Shown: positions 1 to 12,250 of the stretch, one piece after another
Position numbering within the stretch: the first letter of the stretch is position 1
Layout: each line of letters starts with the position of its first letter
NCBI GenBank assembly: GCA_039881145.1
Contig: JAYKKI010000126.1
Location: 2,324,001-2,388,000, forward strand
DNA: 64,000 bases
Direction: 5' to 3'
DNA from: Druceiella hillmani
Taxonomy: Eukaryota; Arthropoda; Insecta; Lepidoptera; Hepialidae
Notes under the pieces: model-generated
Seen by the model: only the letters and a program-made list of their open reading frames with translations
Told to the model about the DNA's origin: nothing
Databases searched by the model: none
Position numbers and translations under genes: made by a program

Positions 1-795
1 ATGTTCAAATGATGGTATTATGTACGGATCTGCTTATACTTAATGCATTGTATTTAATTTATATAGTTGTAATAGCCATTTCATATTTATTAAAGTATCA
101 TGTATTGTGTTGTCAGGATATTTATGCGGCCATTGTAACGGATCGTAGCTCGTTATTGTGATGATTAATTTCCACTTATTTCATTTCGCCTGCATTGATA
201 TTAAATTAAATTAAACTGCATTAATTAAATGAAGGCGGTCCAATCGATTCACGTGCAGGCGTATGGCAATGTAAATAACGATTCAAATTACATTGCATAT
301 GTTGGTAATATTCAAATCGAAATAGGGCGGTGCATTATAGCAGTTAATGTATTCACGCCGCAAATGGCGTGCGCTGGTTGCTTCGTTGCACTCGACCGAG
401 TGCGTAATGTTTTTTTTGTTCGGAATTATTTTATGGATCGGCACAGAATGCGCGATCAGTTATTTTGTGATAGATTTTTATGAGTGATAGATGGAGCGTT
501 ACAAGCGTTTTTATGCGCGTAATAAGAAGGCCTTGAGAACTTTTCGTACTGTTTCAGCATTTAAATCGTGTTTCTTGTGATATAACTTCATAATATTACA
601 AGAGAATAGTTAGTTTGTCTCTAAATTCGTAAACACTTTATGCCTATGGAATAAGTCTTCGAAGTACGCATTTGTATTTTTAATATTTAAATTCCTTTCA
701 ACTACTTTTCTAATTAATTTTTTGAAGATTGAAATTATTTAAAGGTTTCGGTGTGAAACATATAATGGCGCGTTTGGAGGAGTTAAAACGTTCTG
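1..795. other. AT-rich DNA, nothing recognised
   Basis: Intron-like sequence without repeats of note. A short frame at 229-483 shows no signature. Confidence 0.4.
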
Positions 796-876
796 ATGAG
801 ACGTCGCTACGTACCATTTGACCAGCTTCGTATATTGTCGGCTTTTTCTGGCTTAAATTTCCCTCTCTATTACATT

Positions 877-1413
877 ACTACATTACACACACGCTACGTA
901 TCTACTACATTACACACACGCTACGTATCTACTACATTACACACACGCTACGTATCTACTATATTACACACACGCTACGTATCTACTACATTACACACAC
1001 GCTACGTATCTACTACATTACACACACGCTACGTATCTACTACATTACACACACGCTACGTATCTACTACATTACACACACGCTACGTATCTACTACATT
1101 ACACACACGCTACGTATCTACTACATTACACACACGCTACGTATCTACTACATTACACACACGCTACGTATCTACTACATTACACACACGCTACGTATCT
1201 ACTACATTACACACACGCTACGTATCTACTACATTACACACACGCTACGTATCTACTACATTACACACACGCTACGTATCTACTACATTACACACACGCT
1301 ACGTATCTACTACATTACACACACACTACGTATCTACTACATTACACACACGCTACGTATCTACTACATTACACACACGCTACGTATCTACTACATTACA
1401 CACACGCTACGTT
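877..1413. repeat. 27-bp tandem array, ~20 copies
   Basis: The unit ctactacattacacacacgc plus tacgtat is repeated about 20 times with only two or three single-base changes (for example atattacac in copy 4 and cacactacg in copy 17). Because 27 is divisible by three, the array reads through as a nine-residue repeat STTLHTRYV from an ATG at 796. Each unit contains the palindrome tacgta. I treat it as a minisatellite and not a gene: there is no upstream coding context and the sequence ends abruptly in tag. Confidence 0.95.
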
Positions 1414-1419
1414 TAGTGT

Positions 1420-2370
1420 ATCAACATTATTTCTTATTTAGGTACTAACGTTTACAATTTTATATCGTTTATATCGTTGTATTGCATTAAACTGCCTTAA
1501 AACGTTAAAAGCGTTTATTAATATAAAATATGAATTATAATGACAATAAAAGTGATAGAGAAAAACAATTTAGATGTTTCATATTTGCCAGGCGTCCCGT
1601 GACGACCCACATTTTTTTTTAAACATTTCGTATACTTTCATAAAAGCAATGTTTTTCATTGCTTTGTGGTAAACGAAAAATTATTCGTTCGTGAGTTTCT
1701 ACAGCTGCCGCTGCTCGGGGTTGTCGGTTATTTTAATTAATGTTTTTTTTGAGATACGGACTGAGACCACACGCGTATGCATTCGTTTAATATAAAATTG
1801 GCTTTATTTATTTGTTGTGTAGGTACTATTTGTTGTGAAGGTACTAGTTGTTATGTTTCGATGGTTTTACTTAATGCAGTACAGTATACATACGGATAGA
1901 CAGGCATAGAGATGTTACATTTTATAATCTGTAAGGATTGAAGCAATTATTAAAATAATTATTGAACATACGCAGACTCGCATCGATTTTATTATTTGTG
2001 TAGATGTGGATAACTATGTGTTGTGATACGCTGCCGCATATATTAAAAATCTGTAAAAATCATGGAAATTTATTCATCCCTGAATTATCCTTAAAAATTC
2101 ATGGAATTTTCTCGAACTTTCCGGCATTAGTTTTAATACTCTACGGTATATACTGAAATATTATTTATAGATTTCGTTTTAGTTGTAACGAGTGTATGCG
2201 AGTAGAAATACGAGTGAACAAACTTAAGTTATTTAACACAATTTACTTTGTTATATTTATATTGTTTTAATATTGTTATCTTTTTCTATTATTAAGGAAC
2301 AATTATGGACACTGTACATCAAATTTACATGCCACCAATTCTGTGTAAATATTATTGAATATAATGTATT
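1420..2370. other. AT-rich DNA, nothing recognised
   Basis: Contains a small hairpin (aaagcaatg/cattgcttt near 1645) but no gene or element. Confidence 0.4.
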
Positions 2371-2372
2371 AT

Positions 2373-2666
2373 ATTGGTATTCTCATTATTTATTAAACCT
2401 TACGACTTCTAAATTATATAGATGCTATACTTGAATAACTGTTTACGTCTATAGTGTTGCGGAGCGTACAAGGAATCTGTTGGCTGTAAACGTTACTGTT
2501 GGCCATATTCAAAGCTTACATTGGTGTTCTCACTATTTATTAAACATCACCACTTCTAAACTATATAGATGCTATACTTGAACAACTGTTTACGTCTATA
2601 GTGTTGCGGAGCGTACAAGGAATCTGTTGGCTGTAAACGTTATTGTTGTCCATATTCAAAGCATGA
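2373..2666. repeat. 147-bp tandem duplication (2 copies)
   Basis: The segment starting attggtattctcattattta and ending gttggccatattcaaagc is repeated from about 2520 to 2666. The copies share long identical stretches such as ctatagtgttgcggagcgta and differ at about ten positions. It is noncoding. Confidence 0.9.
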
Positions 2667-3079
2667 AACCTGAAGAACTTTTAAGAAATTGTGGAATATG
2701 ATTTTTAAGAATGTATGGCAACATCGGATTTTTGAAGTTCAAGATCTGACTCTATCTGATAAACTACGATATAATGTTGTCGAGGCACATAATTTACTCA
2801 TTAACAACATTTAATTACAAAGTCTATTGTAAAAGTCACGTCGAAAAATTGCGCCATGTAAAGTGTTTTTAATTATGTTTTTTTTAAAAATACGAGTATG
2901 TAAGATTTTTGTTTGCATTAGTTTATATTGTTTGAAATTGAGTGTTGCGAAATTAAATTTCCATACAGCATTACTAGAAGTGCGAAATTTCAATATCTGG
3001 GGACTTGTACATAGAGCTGTTGAAGTGGAATCGTCAGCCTAGTCAGTAGATAATCGTAATTCATGAAATTAAATGCAAG

Positions 3080-3195
3080 CGGGTTACGGGACGCAGTAAA
3101 CAAACTGCGCCTAACTAGAGAGAGCGAGAGATTCAATTGAGAGGGGAGAGTTTTAGGTAGCGCGCCCCGACTGAGCCCGTGTGACGTGTACAGTC
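3080..3195. other. Purine-rich GAGA-type and GC-rich patch
   Basis: The segment gagagagcgagagattcaat followed by gagaggggagag has GAGA-factor-like repeats. It then turns GC-rich (tagcgcgccccgactgag). It may be an insect regulatory element; no promoter motif or open frame supports more. Confidence 0.3.
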
Positions 3196-3416
3196 GAATG
3201 CAAAATAAACAAACAATATTTTGTTGATGAATATTTGAGCGGAATGTTGGGAATTAAACGGTGCATTCGTATAAAAAATGGTCAATATGTAGGGGCAAAT
3301 GAAACGCAAATGTTAATGTTGATGAGTAGATTTAAAAATTTATAAGCGAAAGCGGAGTCAAGAACGTTTTTATTATAAATTTGTGAAAGAAATCGTGTGG
3401 TATAATTATAAGAAAA

Positions 3417-3927
3417 ATTATTTAATATTTAATTATATAAGAAAAACCAAAATACACCTTTAAATTATTATTCACTAAGGAGGTAATAAAAGGCCGTTAA
3501 TAATGGTTACGTCTAGTTTACACTAAGGTAAGTCTAGTTTCATTCAGAATACTAAAGATGCCGTAAAATGATTGACGTAAATTTTTTTTGTCAATCATTT
3601 TATTCTTATTTTAAGCTTATTAAAAAAATAAGTTATAGCGAGTTGTGAGAAATCCTTTCGCTCTTCACTAAAATCTTTATGTTTATATATTATTTTTTAC
3701 TTTTAATCCATATTCCTACAAAGTGTGTTTTTCTTAGTTTTTTTAAACTATAATTTTATTAATTAACGGCATCTTTAGTATTCAGAATGAAACTAGATTT
3801 ACCTTGAGGAGAATACCTTAGTGTATACTAGACGTAACCATTATTAACGAGCTTTTATTAGCTCCTAAGTGAATGATAATTTAAAGGTGTAGTTTGGTTT
3901 TTCTTATATAATTAAATATTAAATAAG
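3417..3927. mobile_element. MITE-like element with ~150-bp inverted repeats
   Basis: The left arm (about 3417-3566) reads atttaattatataagaaaaa, then cacctttaaattatta, tggttacgtctagt and actaaagatgccgt. The right arm (about 3766-3927) is its reverse complement with scattered mismatches and a small indel. The interior of about 200 bp is AT-rich and opens with a hairpin (taaaatgattgac at 3564 against gtcaatcatttta). No open frame is present. The length and long arms fit a non-autonomous foldback MITE. No clear target duplication could be fixed. Confidence 0.75.
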
Positions 3928-4002
3928 TTAATTAAAAAAAGACTTGGAATATCTGATGTCAGTTATTAGAAACGTAAGTCGAGAGCACCTTTTCCTTAAA
4001 GT

Positions 4003-4170
4003 TTTTTGTCAATAATTCAGAATTAAGTTATACTGAGTTATGTATGAGACAACCTTTTGTTCTTATCCAAAATCTTTATATTTAAAGGTTATTTTGTATT
4101 TTTCAGTTCATATTGCTACAAAAGCGTGTTTTTTGGTTTTTTTACACTGTAATTTTGTTTTCATACATTT
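4003..4170 (+). repeat. Diverged second copy of the MITE interior
   Basis: Sequence from about 4003 (ttttttgtcaataattcag, then ttatactgagttatg, ccaaaatctttata, ttcatattgctacaaaa, ttttttacactgtaatttt) parallels the interior of the adjacent element at about 3586-3765 in the same order and orientation. The offset is about 415 bp. It lacks the inverted arms. It may be an older tandem duplication or the remains of a second element. Confidence 0.6.
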
Positions 4171-6464
4171 TTGAATATTAAATTATTGTAGTGTCATTGG
4201 TTCTTGATAGCAACTCGAACGTCTAGAAGTGACCGAAAATTTAATTGAGAGAATCTGTGACATTCAGGGAACGCGTATATCCGAAGTGCATTTTTTAGTA
4301 TTCTAATATTATTTTATATCGGAATGATGGTGAATTAATTCTGTGAATAGTCTTTGAATAATGACTTGTAGGACTTTGAGAGTGAAATATAAAAAAACAA
4401 ATTTTTTTAATGATACAACTTTCAATTTATTTTATACTAATAAATGTTTTTAATTTTATCGTCAAGTAGCGCAGTCAGTGGTAAAATTATATATTTATAG
4501 AAAAAATTGAGTGTGGCTGTGTCATGCACACAGCCGTGTGTTATACGTGAATACGTCTATATAACGGGTTATATTTTTTAAATGAAATATTTTTATTTAT
4601 TTATTTAGGATAAAAGCAAGGAATCAAATAACTATTGTGTTACAATAGCGTATAGGCCGACATTATATATTTTTGATAATGTTTTTTTATTATAACACCT
4701 TATTATATTCACTGTCACTACTTTAAACTAATGTTTTATATATAATCGATAGATTTTGATGACAGCTGATGATTAAAATTTAAACGAACATCGTAGCTTT
4801 TCCGAATCAAAAGTTATACTAATTGCAAATCTCTATACGCAGCAAAATAACCTCAAAATGGCGGCGCTTCCCCCTCCACCGCGCGCAATGCGTCATTGTT
4901 TTTGCTATCGTAATGAATTCTTTGATCCTTTAGCTATCCAGTGGTATAATTTAATTTTTGATGTAGATGATAGATTCGAAACTGCAGCGCCAAACTGTAT
5001 CCCCCGATTTTGTTATCATTAGGTTTTTGGATTGCCCCCGTATGGTAGCAAATTTAAAGACGTATTCACATCAAAAACCTTAAATAGGTTTATTATAAAT
5101 AAAGTATGATAGCTGTAAGGCTTCTACCTGCAGCATTACTCTACGATGTGGTGCCTCTAGAGTTATTTTGTTCTTATAAAAGCGAGGACAATGAACGGGG
5201 TTGAATGGAGATAAATATAGGGGAAAGAAGAGAGAAGGGAGGTTATCAGTGGTAATACTGTGGGTTTATAACTCTAGATAAAAATGGCGGTATGCGAAAC
5301 CTCTGGACTGTAGCGATTTTCCTTTTTCATGCATAATATGTACCGAACAGGAAATTTTCGACTTCGTAGCGGCATTAATAACTTTATTTCATTAGAGGAA
5401 ATTCTTTAAAATTATTAAATACCCCAAACTAGTAAAGATATTGCGACAATACGGATTTTTGTATATATCAGAGGCTTTTAACATGTAAATGAAATACGAT
5501 AGGGAATTGAACTTCACGTTTAGTATATAGTTCCTTGGTCTATAATTAGAAATTATATTTAAAATAACTTCAGAGGGAGTTTCAGGTAAAGGTGGTTATG
5601 TTTTCTTCCCTCATAAGCGTGTGATTTATCATTGAAGAGCTTTTCTGGAGCACATATCTGTTTTTTAATTTTTTTTACTTAAAACGGTTTGGTGGACCGC
5701 GAAAGATGCCACTATTAGACTCTTTTTGTGATCAGATCCACCTCAAATACAATATTACGTGGGAAGCTGTAATTTGGCTGTGTCTCATGTCCTGCATTTA
5801 AAAAATCATTAAAAAGAGTTAAAATAAAAATGTATAATAGTAAAAAAGTTGTGACTAATATGATCAAAGTATTTTTGAGAAATTCATCGTATTTTTACGA
5901 TTGAAAGGACATTAGGCATTATGTTTACAGAGCAGAAAATAATTTTGATATTTGTAAATATTTTAATAGAAATACTATGCACACTTAAATGTTTAAATTT
6001 TAATACAAACGTACTTAACATGTTTACACGTGTCTGTATAATTTATAATCCTTTGCAGATAAAGTTTTATATACATTAGAAGTTTTTTATATGCTATGCA
6101 GAGACTTAACCTTACCAACTGTTACTAGTTGTAAAAAAATGATTTTATATTTTTATTTAATTAATACGTTGTAGAGAGTTTTTAAAAGGTAAATAATTTT
6201 TTTATACCTTTCAGTTATCTATTATATTTTTGTAATAGATGTTGGGAATATTATTTTAAAAGAGGTACTTTGAAATTAATTTGTAAAATAAATCTAAGAA
6301 GAATTATTTTTAACAATTGCTGTAATAATTCGCAAAAATGTATACGTTTGTTATGGGTATAACATTTTTGTAAATAAAGTAGGTGTCATTTTTGTTATAT
6401 CCAGGACCAAGGACTTCTCTATCTGCAATACTGCATTTAATGTCTATATTTTTCTGTTCACTGT
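4171..6464. other. AT-rich DNA with a short GC patch
   Basis: Only a small GC-rich patch near 4858-4900 (ggcggcgcttccccctccac) stands out. No coding frame or repeat was recognised. Confidence 0.4.
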
Positions 6465-6780
6465 ACACGATTCAAAACGCAAGCGCAGTACGGGGCACAG
6501 ACGGTAGCGGGACCGAGCGAGACGGAACAATAATTCACTCGAATCACGACCGCCCATAGTGGTCCATTTATAGTGACAGTTGTTTTTGGCCTTTCATTAT
6601 TTATTTAGCGAGAGAGAGTCCACCCCATTATTAAGCCGTTAGTGTTGTATTACCTCCGGGGGGCACAATGCGCGCGGTGTAAGCGAAACGAGTCAATTGT
6701 CCGCTTCCAGGGACATTGATATATCTGATGGCGAGCGGTGATTTTTGCCGTAATTGAAATGGAATTGTACAGTGGCTGAA
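6465..6780. other. GC-rich island 1, candidate regulatory element
   Basis: Two GC-rich blocks (acggtagcgggaccgagcga near 6508; ctccggggggcacaatgcgc near 6652) in AT-rich DNA, with an ACAATG Sox-like core. Followed at once by the perfect 22-bp hairpin. No coding frame. The regulatory role is inference from composition only. Confidence 0.3.
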
Positions 6781-6828
6781 AATTATGGGCTTTCTCCCAT
6801 TCAAATTGGGAGAAAGCCCATAATTTTC
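6778..6828. repeat. Perfect 22-bp hairpin
   Basis: gaaaattatgggctttctcc plus ca at 6778-6799 is perfectly complementary to 6807-6828, with a seven-base loop. There are no mismatches in 22 bp. It is shorter than a normal animal miRNA precursor. It lies immediately downstream of a GC-rich island. Confidence 0.85.
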
Positions 6829-6919
6829 ATGGGTTTCCTCTAGAGCTCAAATGTATGCCAATTGACAACGATTAACATTCGTCTGAACTAAATTCCTTCT
6901 AATAAGGTGGCTATTAGCT

Positions 6920-6966
6920 TCTCGAGCGCTCGCGTTGCTTATAAGCGACGCGTGCGCTCGCGCCGT
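6920..6966. other. GC-rich imperfect palindrome
   Basis: cgagcgctcgcgttgcttat followed by aagcgacgcgtgcgctcg is an imperfect palindrome centred on TATA. The outer gcgctcg/cgagcgc motifs and the inner cgcgttgct/agcgacgcg motif pair. It may be a binding site or a small structured element. Confidence 0.4.
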
Positions 6967-7914
6967 TCAAATGTATATATTCCGGTTAAAATGAGATGAA
7001 CGTATAGCTAATTAATTATATATCATAAGAAAAAGAACGAACTAGCGAATCGAATGGTGATACATTTGCCTATGGCGTACAGTTAATTTTGACGTTAAGA
7101 TTTTGCTCCGTGCGAGATGACTATGGATGGATACGTTTTTGGTGAGCTAAAACTTAATGATAGCCATCATGACACATTTGTGTTAGGATAAGTGATTTTT
7201 TATTTACGTTTAATTATTAAATATTCTTTTTTGTAGTAATAACAAAAAATGCATTTTGTAAAGACTTTTCTCTTATAAACCTATTTTCTTACGTCTTCTT
7301 TGTGCGCGATGAGAGTAAAATGTCAAGGTCGCAACGTTTTGCAACGTTTTTGTAACATCTGAATGTAACGAATCTATCACAAGAAGGATGGAAAATAAGT
7401 ACTTAGCTAACAGCTGAGAGAGATAGATGCACACGATAGCATATAGCAAGAAATGTTTCGTAAGTGCGAAAACAAAAATGGCGCTCGCTACTTGTATGTG
7501 TTTGTCAAAATTTTGTCGAAGTGAATTGTCAAAATTTTATCGATTTATTTATCAATTTATGAATTCACTTATTTTTCTTCTTCATTACTTTTTTAACACT
7601 CATAGTTACATACGTAAGGTACAAATATGTTTACATTGTAGCTAACTTTTTACAATAAAATCAATATTTTCGCAGTTATATATTATTTTATCGACATGGT
7701 GCGAGCGTCAATGTTACGTGAAAGTGGCCTGTGCGCATGAGGCGATAGTATAAATTTAAATAGTTTCCAAATACCACCAGTGCTACAAAATAAAGTGTCG
7801 CCTGATGACTTGTCTTCTCCATGACATCGAACGAAATAACATTTCAGTCCTCTTACGTTAATATCTGGAAGCAATGTATTTCAATAAAGTTCTAAATTAT
7901 TTCATTAATAAAGA
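6967..7914. other. AT-rich DNA, nothing recognised
   Basis: Short frames at 7427-7645 (+) and 7683-7874 (-) have no family signature. A tgcaacgttt motif is duplicated near 7332. Confidence 0.4.
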
Positions 7915-8056
7915 ATATCTTTAAACACCGATGAGCAGGCTTTAAAATTTGAATAAATTTCACAGAAATGAAATATATACACTCGAAAATCTTAATTCAA
8001 ATTGATGACTTATTGTGTCGTAATGTGTTTGGATACTCATCGGTGTTTAAAGATAT
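7915..8056. mobile_element. 142-bp MITE-like inverted-repeat unit
   Basis: Perfect 21-bp inverted ends: atatctttaaacaccgatga plus g at 7915-7935 and its reverse complement at 8036-8056. They enclose 100 bp of AT-rich noncoding sequence. The size and perfect termini suggest a small, relatively recent non-autonomous element. The extent beyond the perfect arms is unclear. Confidence 0.55.
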
Positions 8057-10323
8057 CTGCTGCACTTAAGTTATATTTTGCTGCATACTGTTTTAAAAAA
8101 TAAGCAACATGATAGTTCTAACACGAGGAAATCTATCTAGCGTATGCTTTGATTGTTATTGTGTGATATGCGTTAATATCGGTAACCAGTTGCAATGACA
8201 TTCGGTATATTGCAAGGAATGTTGTGTTACATTTTGGTAATCAGAATACAATCTTTTTTATTTCAGTAGATCTAAAGATTTATTAAATTGTGATTATCTT
8301 GAAATAGTATTGTTAAGGAACATTAAAAGGAAATTATATTTAACAAATAAAATATTTTACAATAATACTTAACAAAGGAAATTATATTTCAAACATAAAT
8401 AACGTTTCAAAGAAAATACACTTTTCTTTTGAAAAAAAAAAAAACGACTTTGAAACTAATTATTAATTCGTCGATGTCTTTAAAAACCCTATGTAGTATT
8501 TATTATACACACTGCTAACAACTTTACTTTCGACCACCTAATTTAGTCTTGACCAATATTTGATTTTTAAATGTTGACAATAGTTATCGTCTTTTGTGTT
8601 TTTTTCTGTTTTTTTTTAGGATGAAGCTGTAACTATCAACTGTCAAATGACTTAGTTGAAATAAAACATAGACGCGAATGATTTTAGTGTTTCAAAAGTA
8701 CCGTCTGCTGGTAAAATGCGACATGGCTTTTCCGACAACCTGCTAAAATGATTTAAATGAGATTGGAATGAGCCTTAGGATTTAGGTAAAAATTTGGAGT
8801 GCATTTTGTTTCAATCCAATGATTTCCAAGGGACTTAAATTGAATTATTAAGGCTCCTGGAAAAACCGAGGTCGTGGACTTAACAACTTGTGATAAGATA
8901 TTGTTGAGATACAGCGGATCAGGTTAAAGTTCATGCTAAGATATAAGATACTTTTATGCTGGACAACTTCATATTGCTTTTATTGCTATATGAGTGGGAC
9001 TAATTTTTAATTAATGTTCGTTTTGCGGCATTGCTGATTTCGACAGGGGAAGATACGTATAGGACATTGTCAAGTCAACCAAATTTAAATTTGCGTTTTT
9101 ATTTTACTCCTTTTTCGATATTTAGTGATGTTATTCCGGTATTTGGATATATACTTTTTAGTCTTATGCAATGTGAAGGTTTGTGCAAGTTGTGTTTTAT
9201 TATTATTTTTAAATTAATTTTGAATGTATTGAAATAGTGCATATGATCTCATATAACCAGTATTATCTGTTTTTCCTTTTTAAAATGGAATGAATCGTCA
9301 TATTTTTATGGATTTATTGCCGAATATTTGGCTGGTTTTTAAGTAATTGGATTACTTAGAAGTATCTGATGATTTCTCCTTACCCCATCTAGTTTACATT
9401 AAGATATTGAGAATTATATGAAAAATTCAAACTTACAGAGATGTATGAAAGTAAGATTTCTATAAAGGTTTTCAGAACGACGTCTATTTTCGAGAAATGT
9501 ATTTTAGGTTATGAGATTGGTAGTGGAATATTACGTGCAAAATTGATAGATTTCTTAAGATGTTGAGCAATTTTATATAAAAAGTAAAAATATTTCTAGC
9601 AAACGATGTTTCTTATTTTAAGTGCTTTTGAGGAATCCACGAAATGTTCGATTCGTTGCTCGCAATGAGTAAATTATTGAAGGTGAACGAAAAATAAAAG
9701 TGAATGGAATGTTGAAATTAGATCATGGCAGTATCTTTTAAAATAAACGAACCAAGCAAAAGGGAAAATGTATGAAGTAATACTATTGATTTGTAAGCCT
9801 TATATAGATAAAAGGCAGTAAAGTATTTAGTGGCGGTTTACCTATAAAATTTGGTTGTAATAAACTTTGAACCATCGTGGTTTAGTTTGTTAGTAAAAAT
9901 GCTTAATGTACTTGAATCTTAATATAGGTTTAGGGTAAGGGTCATTTAACTTTCAGTTTGGATGTTGAGAAATAATGTAGTTTTAGGGTTAAATTCTCAA
10001 AAGGTCTTTATCGTTTCTAGTTTCTATACGATACATGATATGTTCATAAAAATTGCACAAATTCCTTAGAATAATAACTCAAAGCCAGAAATAAATTCAG
10101 ATTTTGGCAAAAAAATTCTGATGCATGTAAAATGAGGGCGAAAAAATTTTCTGACTTATATAGGATGTAACAAAGAACGTGTTTATACGTAAGTACGTGG
10201 TTATTATGAACACTGTATGAATGATAGATACGTTCTTTGTTACAGTGTGCATACATGTATTCAGATGTAAAAAACGTGTATTTTATTCATACATGTGAAT
10301 AGAAAATATTACAATTAAATGAA
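8057..10323. other. AT-rich DNA, nothing recognised
   Basis: There is a local near-repeat (ggaaattatatt) around 8330-8390 and an inverted gtgt/acac-like region near 10250. No gene or element could be supported. Confidence 0.4.
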
Positions 10324-10525
10324 ACTACGTGATGTAGTATTATTTCTACTTTCGACATCTTCAGGTGGGCTATTAGCAAATGTTGTAATACAACGAAACC
10401 TAGGTCGTGGTAAAGAATTTTAAAGAAAGTAGAAATAATACTACATCACGTAGTCTCAATTAATTATGAATAATGAATTTCTACAAAATTAACGCCAAAT
10501 ATATTCAATATTTGAAAACAGCCGG
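10324..10525. mobile_element. Inverted-repeat element, family member 1
   Basis: Perfect 30-bp arms (starting actacgtgatgtagtattat) lie at 10324-10353 and, inverted, at 10425-10454. They enclose a core with acatcttcaggtgggctatt and acctaggtcgtgg. A related sequence at 55683-55850 shares the core and right arm, and also about 65 bp to the right of the arm (aatgaatttctacaaaatta). The true element therefore extends to at least about 10525. It is a dispersed DNA-transposon-like family; I cannot name it. Confidence 0.65.
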
Positions 10526-10732
10526 CTACATTGGCGATATTGTACCGTTGACTCCGAATTAAGACAAAGCATTAGGTTCAGAAAATATTACTGATAATTT
10601 TCAACTGTTTTACTGTAAAGTTGCAATTCCAATGTAAAAAGTCAAAATTTTTTCAGAAACACTTCAAATATATGTTACACGAATATAATATGTCGTCGGA
10701 AAGAACATTTTGAGGAGAGTTGAAATATATTT

Positions 10733-10785
10733 TATCAAAATTTAATTGTAATTTAAATGTTAATAATTACAATTAAATTTTGATA
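10733..10785. repeat. Perfect 20-bp inverted repeat
   Basis: tatcaaaatttaattgtaat at 10733-10752 is perfectly repeated in inverse at 10766-10785 with a 13-base loop. Just downstream a short motif (aatttgataatagtagcaac) is partly duplicated. It could be a small foldback element. Confidence 0.75.
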
Positions 10786-10974
10786 ATAGTAGCAACCGAA
10801 AATTTGATAATAGTAGCAACCGATAATAATAGCAACTGAAAATTGAGTGTGTGCATTAAATAGACACCCAAAAACATTCACATAATTATCCCCACGAAGA
10901 CCTAAGACAAGTTTTAATTTGATATTTCATATTATATGGTAGGATTACTACTACAGAGAAAGTGTTATGAATTT

Positions 10975-12250
10975 CACAGGCTGTGTATGTATGTACATAT
11001 GTGAGTAAGTTTGGGCCCTCGTACAGAGTAAACTGCTAAAGTGATTTCAACAAATGGGTTGTACTTAGGTTCGTCTTGATACAGAGAGGGTTCTAGGGTG
11101 TATAATGTTACGACTTTTACAGGCTATGTCTGTATATATGTAAGTTAGTTCACTCGTACAGACTAAACTACTAAAGTGATTTCACCAAATTAGGTGTCCT
11201 TAGATTGGTCATGATCTAGAGAGGTATTCTAGGGTATATAATGTTATGAATGTCGCACGGCATGTACGTATGTATGTAAGTTTGCTCCATCATACAGACT
11301 AAATTACTAAAGTGATTTCACCAAATTAGGTGTCCTTAGATTGGTCATGATCTAGAGAGGTATTCTAGGGTATATAATGTTATGAATGTCGCACGGCATG
11401 TACGTATGTATGTAAGTTTGCTCCATCATACAGACTAAATTACTAAAGTGATTTCACCAAATTAGGTGTCCTTAGATTGGTCATGATCTAGAGAGGTATT
11501 CTAGGGTATATAATGTTATGAATGTCGCACGGCATGTACGTATGTATGTAAGTTTGCTCCATCATACAGACTAAATTACTAAAGTGATTTCACCAAATTA
11601 GGTGTCCTTAGATTGGTCATGATCTAGAGAGGTATTCTAGGGTATATAATGTTATGAATGTCGCACGGCATGTACGTATGTATGTAAGTTTGCTCCATCA
11701 TACAGACTAAATTACTAAAGTGATTTCACCAAATTAGGTGTCCTTAGATTGGTCATGATCTAGAGAGGTATTCTAGGGTATATAATGTTATGAATGTCGC
11801 ACGGCATGTACGTATGTATGTAAGTTTGCTCCATCATACAGACTAAATTGCTAAAGTGATTTCACCAAATTAGGTGTCCTTAGATTGGTCATGATCTAGA
11901 GAGGTATTCTAGGGTATATAATGTTATGAATGTCGCACGGCATGTACGTATGTATGTAAGTTTGCTCCATCATACAGACTAAATTACTAAAGTGATTTCA
12001 CCAAATTAGGTGTCCTTAGATTGGTCATGATCTAGAGAGGTATTCTAGGGTATATAATGTTATGAATGTCGCACGGCATGTACGTATGTATGTAAGTTTG
12101 CTCCATCGTACAGACTAAATTACTAAAGTGATTTCACCAAATTAGGTGTCCTTAGATTCGTCATGATCTAGAGAGGTGTTCTATGGTATATAATGTTATG
12201 AATGTCGCACGGCATCTACGTATTTATGTAAGTTCTAAGAGGTATACAAC
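10975..12250. repeat. 136-bp satellite array, ~9 copies
   Basis: The unit includes catacagactaaattactaa, gtgatttcaccaaattaggt, ggtcatgatctagagaggta and gaatgtcgcacggcatgtac. Six central units from about 11.23 to 12.10 kb are nearly identical. The first two and the last are diverged, as expected of array edges. The actaaattactaaagtgatt / tcaccaaattaggt core resembles the actaaacyactgaagtgatt-type sequence near the 3' end of lepidopteran RTE copies. The period is not a multiple of three. Confidence 0.95.

Noticed and set aside
796..1416. 206-codon + strand frame made of a nine-residue repeat
   Set aside because: It is the 27-bp minisatellite read in a frame that happens to lack stops; no coding flank, domain or splice context supports a gene.
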